Shown here in pieces: positions 8,669 to 18,932 of a stretch of DNA of 64,000 nt (positions are counted from its first letter, which is position 1; each line of letters opens with the position of its first letter). Source of the DNA: Rhizobium sp. CIAT894 (lineage in GTDB: Bacteria; Pseudomonadota; Alphaproteobacteria; Rhizobiales; Rhizobiaceae); NCBI RefSeq assembly GCF_000172795.2, contig NZ_CP020947.1, forward strand, positions 2,235,001 to 2,299,000, read 5' to 3'. The notes below the pieces were generated by a model. The model was not told the DNA's origin. It saw only the letters and a program-made list of their open reading frames with translations, and searched no databases. A program made the position numbers and the translations under genes.

Positions 8669-8790
8669 CAGAAGCGCAAAAATATGGGGAGACGATTTCG
8701 TTGGACCTCTCCATCTTAAGAAAAAGAGACGACCGGCCCTGCCGGCTGGGCTATGGGCCGGCCGCCCCCTATGACGCAGGGTGCAGTGCT

Positions 8791-8810
8791 AAGATCGCGA
8801 CGCGCTTTAG
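8791..8810. repeat. 20-bp fragment of the RIME-like repeat
   Basis: AAGATCGCGACGCGCTTTAG is identical to the last 20 bases of the full-length repeat at 44172-44302. The stop codon of the sulfatase gene (8807-8809, minus strand) lies inside it, so repeat sequence supplies the end of that reading frame. Confidence 0.6.
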
Positions 8811-10441
8811 TTGCCGCCCCCCGCCGCTGCGCTCTGCATATGTTCCATCACCTGGTCGATCGAGAAACTTCCCGGCTTCTGTCTGGGGGGGTACTCCTTG
8901 AACGTTTCCAAGAACTTGGCGACATAGGCCTGCGCCGGCACCACGACAAACAGGTGCTCCACACGCCAGCGTTCATAATCCATGCCCTCATGGTCGGCCG
9001 TCTCGAATGGATCGGAGCGAAGATTGAAGAGCTTGGGAAGGCGCAGCGGCACAAAAGGCTCTTGCCAGACATTGAGGCCCTCTTCGCGTTGTTCGGCGAA
9101 AACGATCTTCCACTGCTGATAACGAAGGCCAACAAGCGAACCATCGTCAACGAAATAGATGAATTCCTTGCGCAGGTCCTCTCCTTTCCCGGAGAGGTAG
9201 TCGGTAATGTTGTAGCCGTCGAGGTGCACTTTGAAGGTCTTGGCGCCGGCCGTGTAACCCTTGAGGAGCTTCTCCTTGATCTCCGGTTCGCCGGCCGCGG
9301 CCAGAAGAGTGGGTATCCAATCTTCATGCGCCACGATGTCATTATAGACAGTCCCGGGCTGGATCACCCCCGGCCAGCGCACCATGGCTGGAACGCGGTA
9401 GCCGCCTTCCCAATTGGTGTTCTTTTCCCCGCGGAACGGTGATTGGCCACCATCCGGCCATGTGAACTTCTCGGCGCCGTTGTCGGTCGAGTACATGACG
9501 ATCGTGTTTTCCGACAGGCCGAGATCATCAAGCGCCTTGAGCATCTCACCAACCAGGGCGTCGTGCTCGACCATCCCGTCTGGATATATCCCAAGGCCGG
9601 TCTTGCCCTGGCTCTCGGCCTTGAGCCGCGTCCAGATATGCATCCGGGTCGAGTTCCACCACAGGAAGAACGGCTTGTCCTGTTCCTTGGCGCGCTTCAG
9701 GAAACCAATCGCGGCATCGGTGACCTCCTGGTCGATCGTCTCCATGCGCTTTCTGGTGAGCGGGCCGGTATTCTCGATGCGGCCATCCGCATAGGAGTGG
9801 AGAACTCCCCGTGGGCCGAATTTTTCCCGGAAGGCCGGGTCTTTGGGATAGTCCGGATTCTCAGGTTCGTCCTCCGCATTGAGGTGGTAGAGGGAGCCGA
9901 AGAACTCGTCAAAGCCGTGGGCGGTCGGGAGATGTTCATCGAGGTCGCCGAGATGGTTCTTGCCGAACTGTCCGGTCATGTAGCCGAGCGGCTTGAGCAG
10001 ATCGGCGAGTGACGGATCTTCCGCCTGCATTCCCTCCTTGGCCCCCGGCAGGCCGACCTTCAACAATCCCGTGCGGTATGGCGACTGACCGGTGATGAAC
10101 GCCGCCCTTCCCGCGGTGCAGCTCTGTTGACCATAATAATCGGTGAAGAGCCCACCCTCGTTCGCGACCCTGTCGATATTCGGCGTCTTGTAGCCCATCA
10201 TACCCTGGTTGTAGGCGCTGATGTTCCAATAGCCGATGTCGTCACCCCACAGGATCAGGATGTTCGGCGGTCTGGTTGCGGTCTGGGCCTTTGCCGGCGT
10301 ACTCAGACTGCACAGCACACTCGAAGATAGTGCTGAAGCGCCAAGCAGCGAGACACCGCTCAGCAACAGATCGCGACGCCTCAACCCCGGTTGAGTTTGA
10401 TGTTTCCGTCCTGTGATACCTGCTGGAACTTCCTTGCTCAT
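8807..10441 (-). CDS. Tat-exported arylsulfatase (type I, formylglycine-dependent)
   Basis: 544-residue sulfatase hydrolysing organic sulfate esters. Residues 1-55 are a twin-arginine signal (RRRDLLLSGVSLLG), so the folded and matured enzyme would go to the periplasm. The alkaline phosphatase/sulfatase fold follows: ILWGDDIG (metal site), then CTAGR at 108-112, the formylglycine motif, and later STDNGAEK with further metal ligands. The motif is C-x-A-x-R rather than the commoner C-x-P-x-R. The ATG at 10441 has GGAGGAG at ideal spacing; the open frame upstream to 10519 lacks support. It heads the sulfatase-HAD-FGE run and is divergent from an AraC regulator. The substrate cannot be told from sequence; a choline or aryl sulfate ester is possible. 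Confidence 0.93.
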   Translation of the reverse strand: MSKEVPAGITGRKHQTQPGLRRRDLLLSGVSLLGASALSSSVLCSLSTPAKAQTATRPPNILILWGDDIGYWNISAYNQGMMGYKTPNIDRVANEGGLFTDYYGQQSCTAGRAAFITGQSPYRTGLLKVGLPGAKEGMQAEDPSLADLLKPLGYMTGQFGKNHLGDLDEHLPTAHGFDEFFGSLYHLNAEDEPENPDYPKDPAFREKFGPRGVLHSYADGRIENTGPLTRKRMETIDQEVTDAAIGFLKRAKEQDKPFFLWWNSTRMHIWTRLKAESQGKTGLGIYPDGMVEHDALVGEMLKALDDLGLSENTIVMYSTDNGAEKFTWPDGGQSPFRGEKNTNWEGGYRVPAMVRWPGVIQPGTVYNDIVAHEDWIPTLLAAAGEPEIKEKLLKGYTAGAKTFKVHLDGYNITDYLSGKGEDLRKEFIYFVDDGSLVGLRYQQWKIVFAEQREEGLNVWQEPFVPLRLPKLFNLRSDPFETADHEGMDYERWRVEHLFVVVPAQAYVAKFLETFKEYPPRQKPGSFSIDQVMEHMQSAAAGGGN

Positions 10442-10921
10442 GGCGCGCTCCTCCTTCGACGCGTTGAAATTCGTCGACGTGCGCCGGACGCGTCCAACGC
10501 AGCTACGTTCGATGCACACCTTGCCCGCCGCTTACCCGCCGGAGCTACTCAGGGAGTGCAATGCTCGGCCCTAAAACGCAAAAATTGCGTGAATTAATTG
10601 CCTGGCAATTGGGAACTCGGTCATAGAGGCAAGCGCACAGGTCTAGGATACATCTGTATGAAGCCAGGCTGCTGGGCGATTCAGACGAGGATTGTGAGCA
10701 CTGCGCCAAGCGATCGATGCATCGCCTCCGGGAGCGGAAAACGCCCTATCTTCGAGACCGACCCAGTCCAACAAAAGCACTAGGTCGCCACGTCTGGGGA
10801 GGTCGACAACCATTCGCGCGCGAAGCATTGTTCCCGAAGCCGCAATGTTGCGCTACTCTGCCGGTGCAGAATTTAGCCCAAAACTGCAGGGCCGAAATTT
10901 GCTGTTGTGAGAGGCTGTGCT
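10442..10921. promoter_or_regulatory. divergent control region of the sulfatase island with two inverted repeats
   Basis: A 480-bp gap without a convincing gene separates the divergent sulfatase and AraC-type genes. It contains two tight inverted repeats only 5 bp apart: ACGCAA-3-TTGCGT at 10576-10590 and AATTGCC-1-GGCAATT at 10596-10610. They lie about 135-170 bp upstream of the sulfatase start and are candidate operator sites, possibly for the neighbouring AraC protein. Nothing else recognisable was seen. Confidence 0.4.
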
Positions 10922-11923
10922 ATGCCCCACGCTCGGAAAGATCCGTTGCGCCGATTTTCGGCTGTCCGAACCCGCGACGTTGGTGAGCTTCGCCAGCGTC
11001 TGTCGGGTATGTTCTCGGTCCGGTCACTCGATATAGGCCGCGCAGCGCAGCAGGATTTCGAGGGACACCTCAATCACTGCGAGCTGCACGATGTCGGGCT
11101 GAGCTTTGCTCGTTACGGTTCTTCGATTGAGGCATCCCTTTCGCATGGGGATTTTTATCTTCAAGGCTTTCCACTTCGAGGGGATGGCAGTTTTGTCGTC
11201 GACGGCTCAGAGACGACCGTCTCCCGCCGTCGTGGTTTGGTAACAGGGGTGGGCGCCGAGGTGCGACTTAGGTACTCACCGGACTTCGAGCATTTGATCG
11301 TGAGGATCAAGCCGCAAGCATTGATCAGGAAACTCAGCGCGTTAATCGGCCGCCCTGTCGATCCACCGTTGACGATGGTGACCGACATCGCACCGGATTC
11401 CCAGGCTTCTGCCGCCCAGTTCCGCCTGCTGGAGTTTGTGATCGGAGAGCTCGACCGCGAAGACGCTTCGCTTCCGCCGCTCGTCCTGGCCGAACTTGAG
11501 CAAGCGCTCCTCGTCGCCTTCCTTTGCAGCAACCACCATAATTATAGCCACCTGCTCAACAAGCAGCCCCTCGCATCGGCGCCGTGGCAAGTGCGCAGGG
11601 TGGAGGAATATATCCGGCAGAACTGGGATCAGCCGCTGACCATCGAGGCTCTGGCTCTGGTTGCAAACGCAAGCGTTCGCAGTCTCTTTTATGCTTTCAA
11701 GAAGGGTCGCGGTGTCTCTCCGATGACTTTCGTCAAGCAGGTTCGCATGCGCAACGCCAAGGCAATGCTGGCGAGCCCGAGTTCAGCAACGAGTGTAACT
11801 TCGGTCGCCTACGCCTGCGGGTTTAGCAATCTCGGGCACTTCGCCAGATACTATTACAGCACTTTCGGCGAGCACCCATCCGATACGCTCAGGAAGGCGT
11901 TCCGCGACTCAGGCTCCCATTAG
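10922..11923 (+). CDS. AraC-family transcriptional regulator
   Basis: 333-residue regulator. The N-terminal two thirds (about 20-215) resemble the AraC-binding-like sensor domain of the family that regulates aromatic or nitrile catabolism. The C-terminal 100 residues are a double helix-turn-helix AraC/XylS domain: IRQNWDQPLTIEALA starts the first HTH and YACGFSNLGHFARYYYSTFG is the family signature in the second. The ATG at 10922 follows GAGAGG; an in-frame GTG at 10907 is the alternative start. It is divergent from the sulfatase island and probably controls it in response to a substrate or product, by genomic context only. Typical members of this subgroup are activators. Confidence 0.9.
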   Translation: MPHARKDPLRRFSAVRTRDVGELRQRLSGMFSVRSLDIGRAAQQDFEGHLNHCELHDVGLSFARYGSSIEASLSHGDFYLQGFPLRGDGSFVVDGSETTVSRRRGLVTGVGAEVRLRYSPDFEHLIVRIKPQALIRKLSALIGRPVDPPLTMVTDIAPDSQASAAQFRLLEFVIGELDREDASLPPLVLAELEQALLVAFLCSNHHNYSHLLNKQPLASAPWQVRRVEEYIRQNWDQPLTIEALALVANASVRSLFYAFKKGRGVSPMTFVKQVRMRNAKAMLASPSSATSVTSVAYACGFSNLGHFARYYYSTFGEHPSDTLRKAFRDSGSH

Positions 11924-12110
11924 GCGCGACCAGCTTTGGTGGCTTGGAACGACACTGTCGCACAGATGACCACACTCACCGGGAAAGTTTCGGGGATCCG
12001 TTTGCAGGGAGGCAGTGGATCAATGCACCGTCATTTCGCCGGAAAAACTCTCGTCTTCGGCATCGCAGACAGTGACCCAGACGATCCGTGGAGCCATGCC
12101 GGCAAAATAG

Positions 12111-12158
12111 AGCACCACAGGTGCTGGCCCAGATCGCGCGTGACATCGCGCGATCTGG
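12111..12158 (-). terminator. double hairpin downstream of pyrG
   Basis: Two hairpins follow the pyrG stop (12172) on the minus strand. The first is a 12-bp perfect stem (12129-12140 with 12147-12158, 6-nt loop). The second is AGCACC-TGT-GGTGCT (12111-12125) followed by CTATTTTG. The second has the form of an intrinsic terminator; the first is unusually strong but has no U tract. Confidence 0.5.
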
Positions 12159-12171
12159 ATCGTCATTGCGG

Positions 12172-13932
<1,761 letters not shown>

Positions 13933-13944
13933 TCAAAGCCCGGT

Positions 13945-14475
13945 TTATTGTGCCGTCGGGACGCCGGAAGGTTGAGCCGGCGCCGGCGTCGCGGCCGGAG
14001 CTGCAGGCGCAGTCGCCGCCGGAGCGGTGGTCGTCGCCGGTGCAGTGGCAGCCGGAGCCTGAGTTGCCGGAGCCGTCGTTGCAGGAGCTTGGGCGGCGGG
14101 AGCCTGCGGCGCGGGCGTTGCCGCCCCGCTGCTCGGAACGCCGTTGCCGGCCGGCGGATTTGCCGGGGCCTGAGCGCCGCCGCCGAGCGAATCAAGAATG
14201 CCGTTGCCCTGGCCGCCTGTTGCCGGAATGCGGTCGAGAATGTCGCTCGGGCGGCCTTCGTAACGCGTCAGAATGCCGAGGCCGAGCGAGGTCAGGAAGA
14301 ACAGGGTCGCAAGGATCGCGGTCGTACGCGTCAGCGCATTGGCCGTGCCGCGGGCCGACATGAAGCCCGAACCACCGCCGATGCCGAGGCCGCCGCCTTC
14401 CGAACGCTGGATGAGCACGACGCCGACGAGGGCGAGCACGATCATGAGATGAATGACAATCAATACGGTCTGCAT
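13945..14475 (-). CDS. secG: protein-export translocase subunit SecG with Ala/Pro-rich tail
   Basis: 176-residue SecG, the small membrane subunit of the SecYEG translocon. The first 75 residues contain the two membrane helices (about 2-22 and 50-68) and the conserved RSEGGGLGIGGG segment between them. The last 90 residues are a low-complexity tail of Ala, Pro, Thr and Gln (repeats such as APATTAPATQAPA), which makes the protein about twice the length of E. coli SecG. Such tails are known in alphaproteobacterial SecG and are probably cytoplasmic or periplasmic disordered extensions. It lies between tpiA and pyrG on the same strand and is closed by a strong terminator. Confidence 0.95.
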   Translation of the reverse strand: MQTVLIVIHLMIVLALVGVVLIQRSEGGGLGIGGGSGFMSARGTANALTRTTAILATLFFLTSLGLGILTRYEGRPSDILDRIPATGGQGNGILDSLGGGAQAPANPPAGNGVPSSGAATPAPQAPAAQAPATTAPATQAPAATAPATTTAPAATAPAAPAATPAPAQPSGVPTAQ

Positions 14476-14613
14476 GGGTCCAGTCCTGCCCGCCTGGAGA
14501 CGGACAAAGTTAAGAATTCTGGCGGCTCTTTACATGAGGCTTTCGTCTATTCCAAGCCCTTCGGCCCAGAATACGCCTTGGAACAAACGAATAAACTGCG
14601 AATGAACAATGCC

Positions 14614-15384
14614 TCAGGCGAGCAGCGCCTCATAAGCCCGGTAAATGGCGAGGAAGTCGGAGGCTTTCAAGCTCGCCCCGCCGATCAGCGCGCCGTCGAC
14701 ATTGGCAATGCCCATCAGTTCGGCGGCATTGGCCGGCTTGACCGAGCCACCATAGAGCAGACGCATCTTGCGGCCTTCATCGCCGAAGCGGGCCACAAGC
14801 TCGGCGCGCATGAAGGCATGCGCCTTTTCCACGTCGCCTGATGTCGGCGTCACACCGGTGCCGATCGCCCAGATCGGCTCGTAGGCGATGACGGTGTTCT
14901 CGGCGGTGGCGCCGTCCGGAACCGAAGCGGAAAGCTGGCGCTTGATGATGTCGAGGGCCTGCCCGGCGCGGCGTTCGTCCGCCGTCTCGCCGATGCAGAT
15001 GATCGCCGTCAGGTCGGCGGCAAAGGCTGCTTCCGCCTTGGCGCGCACCAGATGATCCGTTTCGGCGTGGTCCGTGCGCCGCTCGGAATGGCCGACGATG
15101 ACATAGGTGCCGAAAGCATCGGCGATCATTTCGGCAGAGATGTCGCCGGTATGCGCGCCGGAGGCCTTCTGATGGCAATCCTGCGCGCCGATCGAAAGCG
15201 GGCTGTCGGTGCAGAGCGCCGTCGCTACGTAGAGCAGCGTCGTCGGCGGGCAGATCAGCGCCTCGACCTTATCGGCGAGCGGCGGGCGCACGCCCTCGGC
15301 GATCGCCTTGATCTGATCGAGGGAGGCACGCGTGCCGTTCATTTTCCAATTTCCCGCCACGAGCGGTCGCACGTCAGGTGTCAT
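14614..15384 (-). CDS. tpiA: triosephosphate isomerase
   Basis: 256-residue TIM-barrel enzyme interconverting dihydroxyacetone phosphate and glyceraldehyde 3-phosphate in glycolysis and gluconeogenesis. The N-terminal [13 protein letters not shown] holds the substrate-binding Asn and Lys, VIVGHSERR holds the catalytic His, and [13 protein letters not shown] the catalytic Glu with the start of the flexible loop. The C-terminal [10 protein letters not shown] and [10 protein letters not shown] bind phosphate. Length is normal for the family and the start ATG sits directly before the conserved N-terminus. It is the first gene of the tpiA-secG run on the minus strand. Confidence 0.98.
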   Translation of the reverse strand: MTPDVRPLVAGNWKMNGTRASLDQIKAIAEGVRPPLADKVEALICPPTTLLYVATALCTDSPLSIGAQDCHQKASGAHTGDISAEMIADAFGTYVIVGHSERRTDHAETDHLVRAKAEAAFAADLTAIICIGETADERRAGQALDIIKRQLSASVPDGATAENTVIAYEPIWAIGTGVTPTSGDVEKAHAFMRAELVARFGDEGRKMRLLYGGSVKPANAAELMGIANVDGALIGGASLKASDFLAIYRAYEALLA

Positions 15385-15521
15385 GCCGGCCTTCCCAAAA
15401 TCTGTCTATGCCTGCGGCAATATCAAAAGCTTGCGGCAAAGAAAAGCATTATGCCCCTGACGTAACGGGAATAGCTGCGATCGCGTGCAGATTTCTGCCA
15501 AAAAACGATGGGCAGCACGCT

Positions 15522-16421
15522 TTAGCCGGCGAGAATCCAGTTCAACACCCTGCGCCAGTCGATCATCCGGATCGGCGTTCCGTGGTTTCCGGTCTGAAAC
15601 AGCGTGAAGCGCGCCGGGTATTTTGCCTTGTGCAGGCTTTCGAACAGCGCCTGCTGATCGCTCGCCGCATAGACCGGGTCACGGCTGCCATGGGCGAACC
15701 ACAGCGGCAGCTTCGCCTTGTAGAAGGCGCTCCTGGTAAAATCGGGATCGGTGACACCGCTCATGATAAGCATGCCCTTCAGCCGCTTGACGCTCTCGCC
15801 GTCACGCGCAACGCCCCAGCAGACCTGGCTGCCCATCGAGGCGCAGGAAAGGATGATCGGCCGGCCCGGCGATTGGGCGCTGGCATAACGGATGAGGCCG
15901 GTGATCGCGGCAACGCCGTTGCTGTCGAAGCTCCTGACCGTCGGCGAATAATAGACGCCGCCATTGCCGGCGACGAGATTTTTCAGCCGGTTGAAATTGC
16001 CGCCGAAACTGTAGTCGTTGGCGCCCAGCCGGCGGTCGCCGTCGCGACCATGGATGAAAATCACCGTGAAGGCGGCATTCTGAGCCGGTCCCACCCTGGT
16101 GACATCGAGCTTGATGCCGTCGAGCGACAGCGTCTCGTCGGCCTGGCTTTTACGGATGCCGAGCGCCACATATTTCTGCTGCACCCGCTTTTGCGGGATC
16201 TGGTCGCGGCCGTTGATGTCGCGCATCTCGTCATAGTCGATGACCTCGAAATCGCCGTCGTCGCTTGTCTGCAGCACAGTCTGTTTCGAGAACAGATCGT
16301 CCTTGAAAGCTGGCAGCGCATCGCCCGCCTGCGCCGGTCCGCCGGCGGAAAACGCGGCTACGGACAGCAAAAAGGCCGCAATTGCTGATATAACGGTGCA
16401 ATGACTTGTGGACATTCGCAT
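15522..16421 (-). CDS. secreted alpha/beta hydrolase-like protein
   Basis: About 299 residues. A signal peptide (hydrophobic run AIAAFLLSVAAFSAG, cleavage near AQA) precedes an alpha/beta hydrolase fold. VIFIHGRDGDRR looks like the oxyanion-loop HG segment. SCASMGSQ resembles the nucleophile elbow, although the first Gly of GxSxG is Ala. FAHGSRDPVY carries the acid and GNHGTP the catalytic His. The ATG at 16421 is followed by a second one at 16415; both keep the signal sequence, and AGGA lies upstream. It is probably a periplasmic esterase or thioesterase of unknown substrate. It is divergent from parE across a 222-bp gap and reads toward tpiA on the same strand. Confidence 0.75.
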   Translation of the reverse strand: MRMSTSHCTVISAIAAFLLSVAAFSAGGPAQAGDALPAFKDDLFSKQTVLQTSDDGDFEVIDYDEMRDINGRDQIPQKRVQQKYVALGIRKSQADETLSLDGIKLDVTRVGPAQNAAFTVIFIHGRDGDRRLGANDYSFGGNFNRLKNLVAGNGGVYYSPTVRSFDSNGVAAITGLIRYASAQSPGRPIILSCASMGSQVCWGVARDGESVKRLKGMLIMSGVTDPDFTRSAFYKAKLPLWFAHGSRDPVYAASDQQALFESLHKAKYPARFTLFQTGNHGTPIRMIDWRRVLNWILAG

Positions 16422-16643
16422 GCGGATGGTTTCCTGAAGCCTGCCGCCGCTTGCCATTCCGCGCCCGGCAACGCAAATCATGTATGAAAAGCCCCGCCAA
16501 AACGGGCGGTGTCGCGTATAGAGGTGCTTTCTGGCAAAATCTGCCTGATTCGCAAACGTGACATGAAATGCGGTGATTTTGGGTCGGCGGAGGATGCAAG
16601 CCCCAAGCCTGACCCAAGACAGGATGAAGATCTGAACGGCTCC

Positions 16644-18731
16644 ATGGACGATAGCAACGACCTCTTTTCCGCAGTGCCCCTCTCTGACAAACGCGAGGAG
16701 GCACAAAAGCCTGCCGTGCCGAATGAACGGCCGCCCGTCGCTGTCGCGCCGGCCCCTGCCCCCTCGGCGCCTGCGCGTCCCGCCCCCGCCGCGTCGAACG
16801 CGGATGAATACGGCGCCTCGTCGATCCGCGTTCTTGAAGGCCTCGAGCCGGTGCGCATGCGCCCGGGCATGTATATCGGCGGCACCGATGAGAAGGCGCT
16901 GCATCACCTCTTTGCCGAAGTCATCGACAACGCGATGGACGAGGCGGTCGCCGGACACGCCAATTTCATCGAGGTCTATCTCGACCTCGCCGGTTACCTT
17001 ACCGTCTCCGACAACGGCCGCGGCATCCCGGTCGAAAACCATCCGCAGGTCCCGGGCAAATCGACGCTCGAAGTCATCATGACCAAGCTGCATGCCGGCG
17101 GCAAGTTTGACGGCAAGGCCTACGAGACCTCGGGCGGCCTGCATGGCGTCGGCGTCTCGGTCGTCAACGCGCTCTCCGACGACCTCGAGGTCGAGGTGGC
17201 GCGCAACCGCAAGCTCTACCGCCAGCGCTTCTCCCGCGGCCTGCCGCAGGGCGGGCTGGAAGAGCTGGGCGACGTCCACAATCGCCGCGGCACCCGCGTG
17301 CGTTTCCATCCCGATCCGCAGATCTTTGGGGATCACATGAAGTTTGACGCCGCCCGGGTGTTCCGGATGGCGCGCTCGAAGGCCTATCTGTTCGGCGGCG
17401 TCGAGATCCGCTGGAGCTGTGAGCCGGGTGTTTTGCCCGAAGGCTCCGAGGTGCCCGACAAGGCCGTCTTCCATTTCCCCGGCGGTCTGAAGGATTATCT
17501 TCAGGCGACGATGGGCAAGGAATTCACCGTCACCCGCGAAATCTTCGCCGGCAAGACCGAGAAGGTGAGCGGCCACGGCTCGATGGAATGGGCGATCACC
17601 TGGTATGGCGGCGATCCGCAGGTCCATTCCTACTGCAACACCATCCCGACCCCTGAAGGAGGCACGCATGAGGCGGGCCTCCGCATCGCGCTGACCAAGG
17701 GCCTGAAGGCCTATGCCGAGCTGACGCAGAACAAGCGCGCCGCCCAGATCACCACCGATGACGTGATGATCTCGGCCGTCGGCATGCTGTCGGTCTTCAT
17801 CCGCGAGCCCGAATTCGTCGGCCAGACCAAGGACAAGCTCGCGACCGTCGAGGCCCAGCGCATCGTCGAAAACGCGCTGCGCGACCCCTTCGACCACTAC
17901 CTTGCCGACAATCCGAACGAGTCGGCCAAGCTGCTAGACTGGGTGATCGAGCGCGCCGAGGAGCGCCTGCGCCGCCGCAAGGAAAAGGAAGTCAACCGCA
18001 AGACCGCCGTGCGTAAGCTGCGCCTGCCCGGCAAGCTCGCCGATTGTTCGCAGAACACCGCCGAAGGCGCCGAACTCTTCATCGTCGAAGGTGACTCGGC
18101 AGGCGGTTCGGCCAAGCAGGCGCGCAACCGCGCCAACCAGGCCATTCTGCCGCTGCGCGGCAAGATCCTGAACGTTGCCAGCGCCGGCCGCGAAAAGCTT
18201 GGCGCCAACCAGCAGCTTGCCGATCTCATCCAGGCGCTCGGCTGCGGCACACGCTCGAAATACCGGCAGGAAGACCTGCGCTACGAGCGCATCATCGTCA
18301 TGACCGATGCCGACGTCGACGGCGCCCACATCGCCTCGCTGCTCATCACCTTCTTCTATCAGGAGATGCCGGAGCTGGTGCGCGGAGGCCACCTCTTCCT
18401 CGCCGTGCCACCGCTCTACAAGATCACCCAAGGGGCGAAATCCGCCTATGCCCGCGACGACAATCATCGCGCCGAGCTTATGCAGACGGACTTCAAGGGC
18501 AAGGCCAAGGTCGAGATCAGCCGCTTCAAAGGTCTCGGCGAGATGATGCCCGCCCAGCTCAAGGAAACCACCATGGATCCGTCCAAGCGCACCCTGCTCA
18601 AGGTGCTGATCGACGAGGTGGATTTCGAAGGCACCCGCAGCGCCGTCGACGATCTGATGGGCACCAAGCCGGAAGCCCGCTTCCGCTTCATCCAGGAACG
18701 CGCGGCCTTCGCCGAAAACCTCGATATCTAA
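16644..18731 (+). CDS. parE: DNA topoisomerase IV subunit B
   Basis: 695-residue ATPase subunit of topoisomerase IV, which with ParC decatenates daughter chromosomes. A Pro/Ala-rich N-terminal extension of about 55 residues precedes the GHKL ATPase domain (EVIDNAMDEAVAG, VSDNGRGIPVE and GGLHGVGVSVVNALS). The TOPRIM domain follows with IVEGDSAGGSAKQARN and MTDADVDGAHI, and the C-terminus has RFKGLGEMMPAQLKETTMDP. It lacks the roughly 100-160-residue insert typical of long GyrB proteins, and its overall length fits ParE. The start at 16644 follows a weak site; in-frame upstream codons lack support. It is convergent with nothing and is followed by a hairpin terminator. Confidence 0.92.
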   Translation: MDDSNDLFSAVPLSDKREEAQKPAVPNERPPVAVAPAPAPSAPARPAPAASNADEYGASSIRVLEGLEPVRMRPGMYIGGTDEKALHHLFAEVIDNAMDEAVAGHANFIEVYLDLAGYLTVSDNGRGIPVENHPQVPGKSTLEVIMTKLHAGGKFDGKAYETSGGLHGVGVSVVNALSDDLEVEVARNRKLYRQRFSRGLPQGGLEELGDVHNRRGTRVRFHPDPQIFGDHMKFDAARVFRMARSKAYLFGGVEIRWSCEPGVLPEGSEVPDKAVFHFPGGLKDYLQATMGKEFTVTREIFAGKTEKVSGHGSMEWAITWYGGDPQVHSYCNTIPTPEGGTHEAGLRIALTKGLKAYAELTQNKRAAQITTDDVMISAVGMLSVFIREPEFVGQTKDKLATVEAQRIVENALRDPFDHYLADNPNESAKLLDWVIERAEERLRRRKEKEVNRKTAVRKLRLPGKLADCSQNTAEGAELFIVEGDSAGGSAKQARNRANQAILPLRGKILNVASAGREKLGANQQLADLIQALGCGTRSKYRQEDLRYERIIVMTDADVDGAHIASLLITFFYQEMPELVRGGHLFLAVPPLYKITQGAKSAYARDDNHRAELMQTDFKGKAKVEISRFKGLGEMMPAQLKETTMDPSKRTLLKVLIDEVDFEGTRSAVDDLMGTKPEARFRFIQERAAFAENLDI

Positions 18732-18744
18732 AACATGCTGATAG

Positions 18745-18778
18745 CGCGCCGAACTGTGAGATAGACAGGTTCGGCGCG
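18745..18778 (+). terminator. hairpin after parE
   Basis: A 10-bp stem (CGCGCCGAAC at 18745-18754 with GTTCGGCGCG at 18769-18778) begins 13 bp after the parE stop. The following sequence has only a short T run (AATTTTAG), so it may be a weak or processed terminator. Confidence 0.5.
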
Positions 18779-18932
18779 GCCCGAATTTTAGCATCGATGA
18801 TTTCACGGAACTGACGAAGAACCGTAACAACTCCGTTAAACAACCGGCGCATGAAGCGGTCGGCGTGCGGCCTCCTCCGGGAGAAGCGCCCGCGCCGGTT
18901 CGACCGTTTTCAACCCTTTGCCGGATTTTGTC

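Noticed and set aside
10598..10783. 61-codon plus-strand frame in the sulfatase-AraC gap
   Set aside because: No ribosome site or homology; it overlaps the inverted repeats and is better read as regulatory DNA.
16422..17897. N-terminal extension of the secreted hydrolase frame across parE
   Set aside because: The upstream part is antisense to parE; the signal peptide at 16421 marks the true start.
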